Assembly: GCA_020747065.1 (NCBI GenBank) | Contig: JAGMVK010000001.1 | Coordinates: 2,046,001-2,110,000, forward strand | Source of the DNA: Cadophora sp. MPI-SDFR-AT-0126 | Taxonomy: Eukaryota > Ascomycota > Leotiomycetes > Helotiales > Ploettnerulaceae | Length of the DNA: 64,000 nucleotides | Direction: 5' to 3' | Shown here: positions 32,754 to 44,226 of the stretch, one piece after another | How positions within the stretch are numbered: position 1 is the first letter of the stretch | How the letters are laid out: the number at the start of each line of letters is the position of its first letter | Made by a program: the position numbers and the translations under genes | The notes under the pieces: generated by a model | Database searches by the model: none | Seen by the model: the letters and a program-made list of their open reading frames with translations, nothing else | What the model was told of the DNA's origin: nothing

Positions 32754-35700
32754 CTATGGCAAGAATAGGGCGGAAAGACCACACCTCAGTATCGCGTGTA
32801 TTGAAGATCGCATAATACGTGTTAGAATGGGCCTAGCGCTGAACATATAAGCTATGCGATAAGCGGATCTCTCCATAGGAAACTCAATGTAATAAGTCTT
32901 CAACAAATCACCGATCGAGATATGTGCCTTGCCTTTCACCATCAAACCACCAATAAGAACTTGCGTACCAATAAGGTGGAAATGCCCGTCCATCCCTGTC
33001 CCGCAGAAAGGCTCATTCTAAGATCAGCTAATCAACACTATCCTACGTTTCAGCTCCACGGTGCTTCCTCCTCCTACTAATTCTGACTTAGGAATATTAC
33101 TATAAATTGCTTGTATGCAACACTTCCAGCAGATGGAGTCTGGAAGGACAACAGTTCTGTGTCCTTGCGCAACGGAGATACTGGCAAACGCGAGGCGCGC
33201 TAGCCAGTTGCGGTGAGCTCGAATGATAAGAATCTGGCTTCGAGGCGGGTCAATGAACTCATCCCAGTTGTCAATACAGGTCCAGGAAAGGAGGGAGTGT
33301 AGATTACTAGCGTCGTGGGACAACTGCTGAAAGGCATGTTTGGATGTGTGGCCAAGTCCCTTGCATGAGCAAACCGGTCTTTCCAAGGCATTGTGAGAGA
33401 GCTCATGGAGCAGTGTTGATATGTCTAGATCTGCGACCCAGGATCCTCGGTCGTGGACAGACACTAGGGTTTCAAGTAAAGATGCAGGTCGGTCGATAGT
33501 ATGTCCACTGTCACTATCTACGTTCAGTGGCATTTCATAACCAGTGAACGAAAGGTGGATAGAAGTATGCTGGAAACTGTTCTCCACTTGACCGTCGAAT
33601 TCGGTGTGGTTGATCTGCGTCCAACTATTATCATCGGGTTCTCGTACGGCTGGGTCAGCAGGTGGTATCAACAAAGAGACACCCGCGCGTCCAAGATTTC
33701 CAATAACACGTCTGATATTTGTGTCCTTGGTCGATTGATATGGGTCGCATAGCATAGCCTCGGCCACATAGATAGAGCTTCCTACAGACAAAGCAAACAC
33801 CTCCCCTAGTGCTTTAGGATCCAAGTCACATGCCGCAGAGTCAAACATCGAAATGCAAGAAAACGCTTGCGGGCGGGACAGCGAGTAGTACGGCAGTGAG
33901 GCCTGATCCCCAGGCACCCACCTGGAGCGCAGAAGTAGCTTTGATGAAACGGTAGCGGAGACTGTAGCATTTGTGAGGTGCTTGAAAAGGTCTGCTGCGG
34001 CTGCAAACGCCTTCAAAGACCCGCAATAAACCTCCCAGTGGCTTCCTAGGCGAAGAAAATAGTCCTTGAATCGACTTGCGTTGATATTTTCACCTCGTAA
34101 AATGGTTTCCACTTGAGAAGGAAGCAACTGGGCCCTCGAAAAGGTTGGAGGTGGGTGCTGATCTGGTTGGCGTAGAGGAGGTGCTACTTTGATCTCCAGT
34201 ATTGCCGCACTCTCCGGATCACCGATAACAAAAGAAAATTCTGCGTATTGCTGGGTCGGAGAACCACCCATATCGTTGTAGACGTCTGGTCGGAATGATT
34301 TCAAGTCGGTCTCAAAATCAGTGCCTTGACCAAATCTCAAGTATCTGCTCTTATTACTGTGGGATATTGACTGGTCGTGAAGTGTGGTCTCGATCGCCAA
34401 CCGACACTTCTCGCCCAATCTCTTGATGATCTGAGATCTCGCCCAGAGATGTTGCATTCTGGGTGCTGAACAATGTGCGCAATAGCCAGTATGCAGGCTG
34501 TGATAACATAATGGACAAAGGGTCTCTGGGCTCAAAACGCAAATGTGAGATTTTTCACAAGAGTCTGGGGTGTGCAGATAATCCCGACCACATTCCCAAT
34601 CTGCTCTCCGACAGTGATAAATAGCACTCATCGTTTCGATTGGGATAGCGACCCAGCGTATCAGAGGTGCTGACGAGTTGACATTATGCTTTGGCGATCC
34701 CGAACGAAACCTCTTAGGCCGAATAGTCTCCACTTCGCCAACAGTTGTATATTCGTAGTGATAGCCATCACCCTCTTCATCGGTGTGATATCGGATAACG
34801 AACTTGTTGTTTGGCAAATTGTACTCTTTGGCTAGGCGTCGCAAGAACCCTATACGAAGCTCACAGCTTTGCATCATTGGCAACAGTACGGACATATTTG
34901 ACAAGCCAAATAGTGGTGGAGGATGCTCTAGCTGGCCCGACAAGAACTTTGGTCTCCGTTCTCCGAGTGCATACAACTGCATGGCGAATTTTCGATCGAT
35001 TTCGTCGCATCCGCGGAGCCTGTTCACAGCATTCCATAGATGAGATAGCCAAAAATGTTCCGAATGAACTTCTTCTACTAGAGCGAACCTGTTAGGATCT
35101 TTCTTCGTTACTAGTTTCATGATGCGCTCGAGCCACTGGGCACCTTCTTCAAAAGAGTTGGCGAAAGCTCCCCAGCCCCCAAAAACACATCCAATAACAA
35201 TGTAAGCGAACTCGTCCATCGATACTCGGGAGTTCTCTTGACCAACGGAGCGCAGCGTTTTGACAGGCTTCCCGTAGAATCTGAGATAAGCCAGTGGGAG
35301 GGACCAGGAGACGCTCTTCTGGGACTCATTGATAACGCGTATGCCCAAAGTTATGACGGCTGTGTCCGGGAATATCTTGTCTCTTTGCTGAACATCCGTC
35401 GTCCCCAGCCCACATCCCAGGACAGTCAAATTCGGGTACAAATGCCACGCGGAAATGGCAAGAAGCACGGCCCCATCTTGAACTTGTTGCGGTATGCCCT
35501 GAACTAGATCATTCATGGCTTTGAGAGCTTCACACCAAGCCTTGGTCACGCTCTTGTAGACGTTTATTTCACTGTTGATCGGCACACTTGCATTGTCGAG
35601 AATAAGCATCAGCTGCTTATGCTCGCGGGCCTTGACCAAGTCTGCACTTTCAAGCCAAGATCGTGCGCTTGCATCCCATTTTCCGAGTTCAGTCCTGGAA

Positions 35701-36314
35701 AGCGCTTGCTGAGCTGCTACCAAAGCTGCATCATACTTGTTAGGGTAAGTTGCCCTGCCGCTTTCGTGGCGTATCCACTGCTTCTGTGTTTGAACGAGTT
35801 CGTCCCAAATGGAAGTGGCCTGCTCTATCGTAAACATCCTAGCCAGCATGCATCCGAGGAGATGTGCGGCAATGGATCCGTCACCAGAAGTCACGGCTGC
35901 CCAAATGCTAGTACAGTCCGCACCAAGCTCTTTGGTGAATATACCATGTCTGCCGGAGGCTTGTGGGGCAACAAGTTCCGACTGCGATATCTCCGAGACT
36001 CGTTGACCGTACGCTCGAAATAATGCTGGAGTCGTGGGTAGAATGATCTCGAATAGTGCCCCGAGTCTCCTTGCAGTCCTGTGCAGTTCTCCATCCTCCG
36101 CGTCCAACTTTCTTCTCCCAGAGATCGAGGTTCCAAGTCCGTTATATTCCTTAGGAGGTGGCAATTTCACAAGTGTGAAGTCGAAATTAATATTTGCCAG
36201 GGACAAAGAGTTCTCATTGTGAACTGTCGCAACAGCTGCGGTAATTCGGCCAACTGCAGCGCTGAGCGGACTCGACATTGTGCTAGAGTCTTGGACGCCA
36301 GGCTCAAGGCTCAT
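32754..36314 (-). CDS. Large uncharacterised fungal protein (about 1169 residues) with a central cysteine cluster
   Basis: A very long frame (36314-33047) continues through a 51-nt intron (GTAGGA...ACAG, 33046-32996) into a second exon, 32995-32754, adding KRMDGHFHLIGTQVL and about 75 further residues. Recognisable features: ELHRTARRLGALFEIILP and YGQRVSEIS near the N-terminus, TSIWAAVTSGDGSIAAHLL, WDASARSWLESAD, LLAISAWHLYPNLTVLG, and a central cysteine cluster, CPLCYHSLHTGYCAHC. I recognise it as a type of orphan protein seen repeatedly in filamentous ascomycetes, without known function. The frame is open 14 codons upstream but without ATG, so 36314 is used (MSLEPGVQ); a second Met 12 residues in is possible. 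No signal peptide or transmembrane helix. Confidence 0.85.
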
Positions 36315-37111
36315 ACGACGCTTTGATATGAATGCTTTCTCTTGGCAGTGCTTCACAGAGATACACAGAGATGTGTCGATTTAACATCCCTCGATCGTCA
36401 ATCAACTTCCTCTTCATCACGCAACTCGAAGAACAAGATGGATCGAGCCTGGTGAGGCTGGAGATTTTCGCCTTAGGCACAAAAGTAGCTCAGGCAGGCA
36501 GAGAGTCAGGTGGAAGCCGATTTCGTTAGCGACTTTATTTGCTCAAATTATGCTTTTCTATTTAAATTTAAACTTTGATAAAGAGGGACCTGGGGGAAGC
36601 GATATCTCTATACTAAGTTTGCAATCTTCTAAAGGTTTGTAAAAGGTTGGAGTCTATTTCATGGGCGTTATGCTTGGCGCCTGCTGGGCACATGATACTA
36701 CGGCTAGTCACTTCTGGTAGGTGGGGCTCAGAATCTTTAAGCGAGTGTGAAGGGGAAGCCGATTTTGTAAGCGACTGTAAGGTACGAAAGGTACCAAGTT
36801 CAAGATGTGTGAGAAGTCTGGTTCCTATTCCTTCTACGTAATCCACCCCTTTGAGGGTAGTGCTGACTAATGGTAATGGTTCCTTCCCTTCCCGTGACAG
36901 TTTCTAGAAAAACATTGGGCTACAAAACCTCAACTTCACCTGATCCACAATCGATAACCACCTGCCCGCGTGATGCTTCCACAATTTTGAAGCCATCAGT
37001 TGAAAATTTAGCTTATAGTTTCCTTCTCCCTTTGTTGTTGCTTGGTGCTTTGGAAACTTTATACTTCATATGTCTTCACATCTGACTCTAATACCAAAAT
37101 GCCCTTAAAAG
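36315..37111. other. Intergenic, no gene seen
   Basis: Contains the promoter of the orphan giant gene. Short frames on both strands have no domain. Two similar GTGAGAAG/CTTCT-containing segments near 36.6 and 36.8 kb are not long enough to call a repeat. Confidence 0.4.
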
Positions 37112-37995
37112 ATGCCCGTCACTCCCCAAGCTTTTCCGCTCCAAGACCTCAATACCAACACCATCATCAACTTCACCATCTCCTCAACTTACCTCAACCC
37201 CACCTCACCTTCCATACTCAGCACCCTCTCTCACCCCCCAAAATCCCCTCCCAAAACTCCCCTCCGACCGACCACCACCATACACCATCCTCCCCCTCCC
37301 CCTTTCCACCAACGAACCCATTGAGACTGTCGAAGACATATAAGCACGCAGAGCCCTACAGCTAACAGAAGAAGTAGCTTCTGAGCGGTATATTCGACGT
37401 TATACCAAGACATGTCCGAAGTGTCATGTGGCGGTGGAGAAGACGGAGGGGTATCATCATGTGGATGGTATTTTCTCACCTCGCAACTTTCCAAATTTTC
37501 TCTAGCTTCTCAGTACCATTGAGACTGTCACCTGCCCCTACCCACTCTTGAACTCCATATCAGATAGTGAATTCATTGAAATTTAGAGCTCTTGTCTAAC
37601 GAGAAGATCAACAATGTCGCTGCAACCACTCCTTCTGCTGGCTCTGCCTCGCCAAATGGGAACAACCAATCCACCAAACCTTCCACCTCCCAACTTACGC
37701 TCTGAATCCTCCAGCTCTCACACCACAAGTCTCCCAATACACTGATCACCTGTTCAGCAACATTTCTACTCTAGCCTTAACCACCTTCCAGAACCATGGA
37801 CAGGACCAGATTGAAATTAGGACGGGGACCTTGAATCCGGGAGAGGTTCAAAGCCAGATGATCTTTAGGGACAGTGAGTGAGCGAGGATTGTTGAGAGGG
37901 CGAAGAGGGTGGAGATTGAGAGGGATGGGAGGGTTGAGAGGGAGAGGTGGAGGGAAAAGGGGGAGTTGGGCAAGGAATTGAGGGGTGGAGATTGA
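37112..37995 (+). pseudogene. Broken RBR-type ubiquitin ligase copy (RING2 end)
   Basis: An N-terminal segment from ATG 37112 (NTIINFTISSTYLNPTSPS) looks like the start of an RWD-type domain, then frame is lost. Another frame reads through STNEPIETVEDI, a TAA at 37341-37343, and on to RRALQLTEEVASERYIRRY and CPKCHVAVEKTEGYHH. A 139-nt intron (37468-37606, branch site CTAAC) joins CRCNHSFCWLC and about 75 more residues to TGA 37879-37881. The same frame continues as a charged helical segment (RIVERAKRVEIERDGR) to TGA 37993. The active-site cysteine position of RING2 is tyrosine (TAT 37452). Two in-frame stops, a frame change and the lost cysteine indicate a decayed gene. Confidence 0.7.
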
Positions 37996-39288
37996 GAAAT
38001 GGCTGCTTCAAGGGTGATTGACATTTGAGGATAACTATGAGCGATGATTTAGAGTGGAGAGTGTTAAAGGGAATCCAGAAGGCGTATGTGAGACGTTCAG
38101 CTCGAGTTGTGATAGATAGCTTGAGTCCGAGGAGGATGGTGGTCATAGTGGAATCGGAGGATTGAGATGCTAGAAAGGTCTGTAATGAACTAAATGAATG
38201 ATTTGATTTCACCTGATTATGTTGAACTATCATTTAATGATTCTGGAGAGATATCCATGGCCCAGGTAAGTTGCTAGGTTGGAGATCTTGTGACAGTACT
38301 CAATCGTCAACTCAACGCCGCTTATATACCTAGCAATGTAGCATTCATGCTCAACTCAAGACCAAAGGAAATCAAAGATTCATGTTCAATGCTTGGGTCC
38401 ATCACCATGTTACAACATTCAAGCCTCTTGAACTCCGAAGACTCGCGGTCACGTTCACCACCAAGCCCTCTCAATGCGGAATTTCAACCCAGATTTTTGT
38501 TTCTCTATCTAACGCACTGCCCGGGCTCCTTTCGTAACTTTTTTAACTGTCATTCTTCCTCTACTTACTACTCCTTCACAAGTCCTCCGCCGAGATTCGA
38601 AAACCGCTCGCCTTGCACAATCATGACAGACACGATCTCAAGCTCGCTACGCAACTGGAAATCAATACAGCTTTGAAGCTTACACTCAGCGCTTGGACGC
38701 CACCACCAGGACATATAGATCCTCAGCAAACGATTGCTTAGCTAAAGCTTTCCTAAGAACGTTTTCAGGTGCTTAAATATGTAGATCAGTCAGCAGGTGA
38801 CATAGTTGGCCAGCCCGCATCATGCGATATTCACTATCGGGGACTGTGATTGTTCTCTTCGAGAGAGAACGTCCGTATTGAGTTGCAAGATCCTTGTGCT
38901 GTCATAGGAAGATATAACTACTTATGCTCTCAAGTATACTCAAATTTCACATGCAGGATTTTCAAGCCAGTGAAACGGATATGCCATGGATGTGATATGG
39001 AGGCTGCGAGTTGGGCTGAGTCGGGGCGACTCTGACTGCGATATTTAGGTGATACAGTATAGTTAGGATCAGATGTTTAGATGGCACATTGTTTGTCTAC
39101 GAAATGCTCTTCACGTAATGGGGAGTGTTGCCAAAGTATTCACCACTGTCGTTAATTCAGCAATTTGTCTATTGGTCGGAGGAGGGGCACAACATATAGC
39201 AGTACCAACCACCAAGGCTGGCTCTTCATCCTCAGATGTATACTTAGAGCCACTTCTGGTTCAAACAATAAACATTATTCTATCCAAT
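37996..39288. other. Intergenic, no gene seen
   Basis: Both strands have only short frames (for example 38290-38676 plus) without domains or splice continuity. It separates the broken RBR copy from the convergent MFS gene. Confidence 0.4.
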
Positions 39289-40740
39289 TCAGGAATTCAA
39301 GTCAATACTCGGAGTCGACCTCCCACTACCCCTTCCCCTCTTAACCATCTTCGGTATCCTCCCCAAATACACCCAACTCAACACACTAACCACCAGACAC
39401 ATTCCCGCCACAACAAGATTCATATTCCCATACCCAATCCTATCCCTCAACGCCCCAGACATTACAGGCCCAGCCGTCAACCCCGCACTAAACACCATAC
39501 TACTCACCGCATACAACTGCCCATAGGGACCCTGCTCGCCAAACAGCTCCTCATTAGCTAGGTGAAACTGCTCAACCACATAACTCGCTTCCACGATACT
39601 AGGCGATGATAAGGTCGCCATGCCGATGCCACAAAAGGCGAGGATGCTGGCCATCTTGGCGATCTCAGAGGAGCCTCCTGCGTGTGGGATTCGCAGAAGG
39701 ATGAGGGGAATGGAGAGGTAGAGGAGTCCGAAGGTGGCGAATATTCGCGCACCGTAGCGGTCGACGCCGCGGCCGGCAATGGGACCTATTACCAGAGGAG
39801 GCAGGATCAGAGGGATGAACAGCAAGCCCGCTTTCAGCGAGTCGAAGCCGAAGAGTTCCCAAGATTCGATAACGATCGTGGAGTCAAAGACTGCCAGGAG
39901 CGTAGCTTGCGTGAAGGCCACCAGTTGTGCCACCAAAAGTCGCGAGTTGCCCATACAGTATAATATTGGGAATTTCTTGATCCATGTAGGTTGTTCTTCG
40001 GGAATTTTCCATTTCGCAAGTTCTTCTTCCTTGGTGTTTCCATTGTTGAGGAGTGGTGAGGTCTCGCCATCTTCGGAATCCGTTTCTTCGCTTTCACACG
40101 AGTAATCCACTCCATATTTGACCGCGACTTTCTTCTCAACAACCGCCAACCGCATCAAGAAATCAATAACCAGCAATCCAAACGCCGTACCAAACACCGC
40201 GCCTGCCCCAGCTTTCTTGAACATCGATCCTCCGAAAACTGGCGCGATAAGTTCTCCGACGCTAATCAAACTGAATATACTCCCGATGGTAACACCCAAC
40301 TTGCCACTCCCCACCGTGTCCATCACCATCGCCAGTCCTATCGTCCATACCACACTTGCACTTATTCCCTGCAGCACGCGCGCCAACACCAGGATCCAAA
40401 TCGTCTCTCCCAGAAACAGCATCGCCGTGCTCCCAAACAACGCCGCCAGCCCAACCAAGAAAGGCGGCTGCCTCGACGGCATTTTATCCGCAATCACGCC
40501 CGCCACGATCGAGAAGAGGACTTGCGAGCCTGCGTAGGCTGCGAGCAGTAGGGAGGTGTAGTATTGGACTTGGTCATGCGGGACGCGGATGCGATCAATG
40601 AGGATGAAGGGGAGGATGGGCACGATTAGGCCGTAGAGGAAGAGGTCGGTGAACATGCCGATTGTGACGGTCGAGAGGATGAAGAGGGTGCTGGAGCGCC
40701 ATTGTAGACCGCGTGGTGGGTGGGAGGGATCTGCTGCCAT
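39289..40740 (-). CDS. MFS transporter (vesicular-amine-transporter/DHA1-like)
   Basis: A single exon of 483 residues with about 12 hydrophobic segments: a six-helix half (TM1 near 17-40 through about 200), a hydrophilic central loop with an acidic SEESEDGE-type stretch and LLNNG, and a second half from about 260 to 460. The loop between TM2 and TM3 has GVIADKMPSRQ, matching MFS motif A (GxLaDrxGrk). VLARVLQGISASVVW resembles the motif B/C region of TM4-5. Fungal members of this branch are drug:proton antiporters or metabolite exporters at the plasma membrane. It is transcribed divergently from the MFS gene at 41604. Confidence 0.9.
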   Translation of the reverse strand: MAADPSHPPRGLQWRSSTLFILSTVTIGMFTDLFLYGLIVPILPFILIDRIRVPHDQVQYYTSLLLAAYAGSQVLFSIVAGVIADKMPSRQPPFLVGLAALFGSTAMLFLGETIWILVLARVLQGISASVVWTIGLAMVMDTVGSGKLGVTIGSIFSLISVGELIAPVFGGSMFKKAGAGAVFGTAFGLLVIDFLMRLAVVEKKVAVKYGVDYSCESEETDSEDGETSPLLNNGNTKEEELAKWKIPEEQPTWIKKFPILYCMGNSRLLVAQLVAFTQATLLAVFDSTIVIESWELFGFDSLKAGLLFIPLILPPLVIGPIAGRGVDRYGARIFATFGLLYLSIPLILLRIPHAGGSSEIAKMASILAFCGIGMATLSSPSIVEASYVVEQFHLANEELFGEQGPYGQLYAVSSMVFSAGLTAGPVMSGALRDRIGYGNMNLVVAGMCLVVSVLSWVYLGRIPKMVKRGRGSGRSTPSIDLNS

Positions 40741-41603
40741 GGTTTCGGAGGGTAGAAAATACTGTACAAATACCCGCAGACTGCAAGATATGGTTGAGGT
40801 AGAGAGATAAAGGTGGGGTGGCGGGGTTCAGGAATGCCCGAATCAAATAGAGGAAAGCAAGTTATAAACTGACGTAAGAGAGAAGATCCAGATCCAAATC
40901 GCGCCTCTCGATTCTGCGTCGCAGAGACATTGATTTCCAATTGTCAATGTGGCCAAAAGGATAGGATACACCAAGACAATCGAGTCGTGTTGCGGTGAGC
41001 TCCCAAAATTTATCAGAAGGCGGGATGAAAAAGTTCCTGTTGGACGAAAGTTATTTTGGCTTCGGCGAGCCGATTTGGGATGTGTGCGTCATGCATTGGC
41101 TGATTGGATCACTCGGTTTCAGTCCGACGCGGGACGAGCCGCCGCTTGACTTGAAGAAGCAAAGCGCAATCTGGATAGGTCATATTTGTAAACTTTTCCT
41201 GCGATTCTGTATTTCTATATCGCTTATTTACGGATGGAATCATGTGTAACATGTAGTATTACAAACATAATAACGTTTTTGAGATCAAATGTTGTACCGT
41301 CTTACACAGCTGAAAAATCCCCGATGTCACAAGAACACAAGCTTAAACGACGGCAAATCGTCGGAATTGACTCATGCCAAGAGGACATTCTTTGATGATC
41401 ATGATCATCCCCACATGTCAGCAAAATAGCGGCGCGATACTCCCGCCTCAGCCCCCACTTCTCTCCTCTTTACGGTCTGGGGAAGAAAGAGGAATGGCGC
41501 GAGGAAAATAGCGACGGATATAAAGAGGACTGGACGTCACATCCTAAATCGTGAGTTTTTCTTTATCAATCTTCTGTTTCTTTTTCTTTCCTGTTCAGCC
41601 GTC
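40741..41603. promoter_or_regulatory. Shared promoter of the divergent MFS pair
   Basis: An 863-base gap separates two transporter starts. Within it are a perfect 16-base palindrome GATGATCATGATCATC (41394-41409), a TGACTCA Gcn4/CpcA-type bZIP core (41368-41374), an inverted repeat CGACG-6-CGTCG (41348-41363), a GACGTCA CRE-like core (41533-41539) and a TATAAAG box (41519-41525) about 80 bases before the rightward ATG. The sites cluster on the side of the rightward gene. Confidence 0.5.
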
Positions 41604-43200
41604 ATGGCCACAATTACGATGACGCAAGCCGAGGCATCGACTTCTGGTAGCAATAATGCCATCGAGCTTCAATCATTTCCTCCTTCGCAAACGCCCACTG
41701 ATAGAAAAGTAGGCGTCTCAGACCTAGAAGAAATAAGAGAGGACTCTAATCCCTCAATACGAGCAGTGGATATCAAGCAGCGATGGAATTCTCCCGGTGG
41801 CAACAAATGGAGAGTCTTCGCCACATTCTGGTCTTTCTTCGTGGTTGGTATGAATGATGGTTCATTGGGCGTAAGTCCTCCCATAATTCCATTGTTCAGC
41901 ATAGATGTTAATGGAGAGTACCAGGCTTTGCTCCCACACTTGGAACCGTACTACAATCTCAACTACACCATCGTCTCTCTCATCTTCCTCGCCCCCTTCG
42001 CGGGCTACTCCATCGCCTCAATCGCCAACAACCTCGTCCATGTCCGCTTCGGCCAGCGAGGAGTAGCTGTCGTCGGACCACTCTGCCACATCGTGGCCTA
42101 CGTCGTCGTCTCTGTCCATCCTCCTTACCCCGTCCTAGTAGTAATGTTTATCTTCGTCGGCTTTGGAAACGGTCTCATCGATGCCGCGTGGTGTGCATGG
42201 CTAGGTAATATGGCGAATGCAAATGAGGTGCAAGGTTTCCTGCAGGCTTCGTACTCACTAGGAGCGACGGTTTCGCCGCTGATTGCTACGGCGTTGATTG
42301 AGAAGACTGCGGCGGGGTGGTATGGGTTCTATTATATTATGGTAAGGCTTGAATTTGAGCCAAATCAGCATTGAAGATCAACATGCTTACAAAATCAGAT
42401 CGCTGCTTCAGCGCTTGAGTTCGCTACCTCGGCATCCACATTCTGGAAACAGACCGGTGCAGTGTACGAAGCAGAGAATCCACGCGATCCCGATTCGAAC
42501 ACAGGACGAACACGTGAAGCACTAAAGTCGAAAGTCACTTGGCTATTCTGCTTTTTCGTGTTTGGTTATGTCGGTGCTGAAGGTACGTCTCCTTTCCTCT
42601 CTCCCCTTTCTTTCATGCAACCTCAAGCGAGAACGATGATACTGACAACAAACAGTCTCCCTTGGCGGCTGGATCATAACGTTCATGACCAAAGTCCGCA
42701 ACGCCAACCCCTTCGCCTCCTCCGCAACATCCACTGCCTTCTGGGCCGGCATGACAGCGGGCCGTCTCCTCCTTCCCTACCTCACCTCCCGCCTCGGCGA
42801 ATACCCCTCCGTAATCATCTATCTCGCCCTCTCCTTCGCCCTCGAGCTCATCTTCTGGCTCGTCCCCTCCCTCATCGTCTCCGCCATTGCCGTCTCCCTC
42901 CTCGGTTTCTTCATGGGCCCCATGTTCCCCACCGCCATCGTCATGGTCACGAAACTCCTACCCAAGGATCTGCATGTCGGTTGTATTGGGTTTGGGACTG
43001 CGTTTGGCGGGAGTGGAGGTGCGATTTTCCCATTCTTGGTGGGTGCCATTGCACAGAGTAAGGGGGTGAGGACGCTGCAGCCGGTTATACTGGCGTTGTT
43101 GGTGGCCATTGGGATTCTTTGGGCGTTGTTGCCCAGGAAGAGGGGGAAGGGGCATGGGGGTGCGGAAACACCTCCAGCAGAGAGTGAGATAGAGCTGTGA
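41604..43200 (+). CDS. MFS transporter, Bsc6/fucose-permease-like
   Basis: Four exons, 41604-41870, 41925-42341, 42399-42582 and 42656-43200, encode 470 residues. The first intron is 54 nt, a multiple of three, and could be read through, but removing it restores the family pattern GSLGALLPHLEPYYNLNYT. A hydrophilic N-terminus of about 80 residues precedes TM1 (VFATFWSFFVVGMNDGSLG). Further marks are FVGFGNGLIDAAWCAWLGN, GFLQASYSLGATVSPLIA, VSLGGWIITFM and the closing FLVGAIAQ...ILWALLPRK. These proteins are 12-TM facilitators found in almost all filamentous fungi and yeasts, with poorly known substrates (sugars or small organic acids suggested). The N- and C-terminal tails are Glu/Pro-rich. 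Confidence 0.9.
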
Positions 43201-44226
43201 GGGGGAATGCTGAGGTGATGGTAACGGGTCACGACTGGAGGTATTATAGGGTGGAGCCATTGAGACGAATTTTAGTTGCCAGAAATGGAAGACGTAAAGG
43301 AATCGTCCTTTGCGAGCAGTGCTGGTGTTTTGCACGTCGCCGGTGGCAGAAGACGACCTCTATATGGAGAATGTGGCCTTCAGAATTTCCGAATTCTCAA
43401 TTGAGGCATCTATACCACGCACATCCGAGAATTTCTGCTCCTCAATGCCTCCTTCCGTCATTCGAATCCATTTCAGTTTACATTATACTAGTTCCCAGAA
43501 GGGAATGTCCCAGCGCGAGAAAGATAGGGGTTACGGGGCAGATCAGGTATCCTTTTAGTTGGTGGTTTTTTCAATGTAACTTCCTTCCTGTCTCGTCTTC
43601 TTTTCCTTCAGTTCTTTTCTATGTTGTTAATTTCAGTCATAATGCTGTGCCGAACAGCTGTCGCGATAGCGATCTGAAGCAACCCCTTGTTCAAAAACTT
43701 TGCCGCAACTAGCGCCCCATTAATGTTTCGGACTCATGAAGCTGGTGGAGCGTTCAGTAAGTTGTTTTGAAATGCTGCTCAGAGCCTGGGGTACTGGCAT
43801 GCTACCTACCATCTTTCCGGCGGCAGCTCCAGCGCAATGTTCAACGTAAATCAGACTAGGACGTGGAGATTCTAAAACTTTTTCTTCTCCATAAATACTC
43901 TGGATTTGATTTTCAGTTCAAGTGCCCGAAGATGTACTTGTCGGTCTGCGCGAGGCTGGAAGCTCTAGGCTCTCCCACCCAGCCACCACATCCCACTCGA
44001 TGGTCTGTTTAGTCATTGACTTGTGACACCACATCCTGCACACTTGAGCCTCCACATCTCGGTGAGCGAGTACATGCAGCTTGCTATCACAAAAGGCGGC
44101 CGAGTCCCGCCCAGCTTTATCTCGACAACATTTCTTCAGCCCAGTATCCCTCCGTCGAAGTATACGATTACAGAAATAAGCCTACCTGCCCTGCCTCTTA
44201 CAGTATCCAATTTATCAAGAACTATA
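43201..44226. other. Intergenic, no gene seen
   Basis: A plus-strand frame at 43197-43712 is 171 codons long but compositionally odd, lacks any domain and follows the MFS stop directly, so it is taken as 3' UTR and spacer. An upstream extension of the next gene's frame (44023-44226) is probably leader. Confidence 0.4.

Noticed and set aside
32455..33000. AT-rich island and flanks as a transposon remnant
   Set aside because: No transposase, terminal repeats or target duplication seen, and the right part is the last exon of the orphan gene.
37865..38233. Minus-strand frame rich in Ser/Pro opposite the end of the broken RBR copy
   Set aside because: It is the complement of the charged helical plus-strand segment (GAG/AGG repeats read as CTC/CCT).
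41871..41924. Coding read-through of the first 54 nt after GSLG in the Bsc6-like transporter
   Set aside because: It has GTAAGT and CAG ends, and removal restores the conserved GSLGALLPHLEPYY; treated as an intron.
43197..43712. 171-codon plus-strand frame after the Bsc6-like gene
   Set aside because: It starts at the preceding gene's stop region, has no recognisable motif and unusual composition; probably 3' UTR and spacer.
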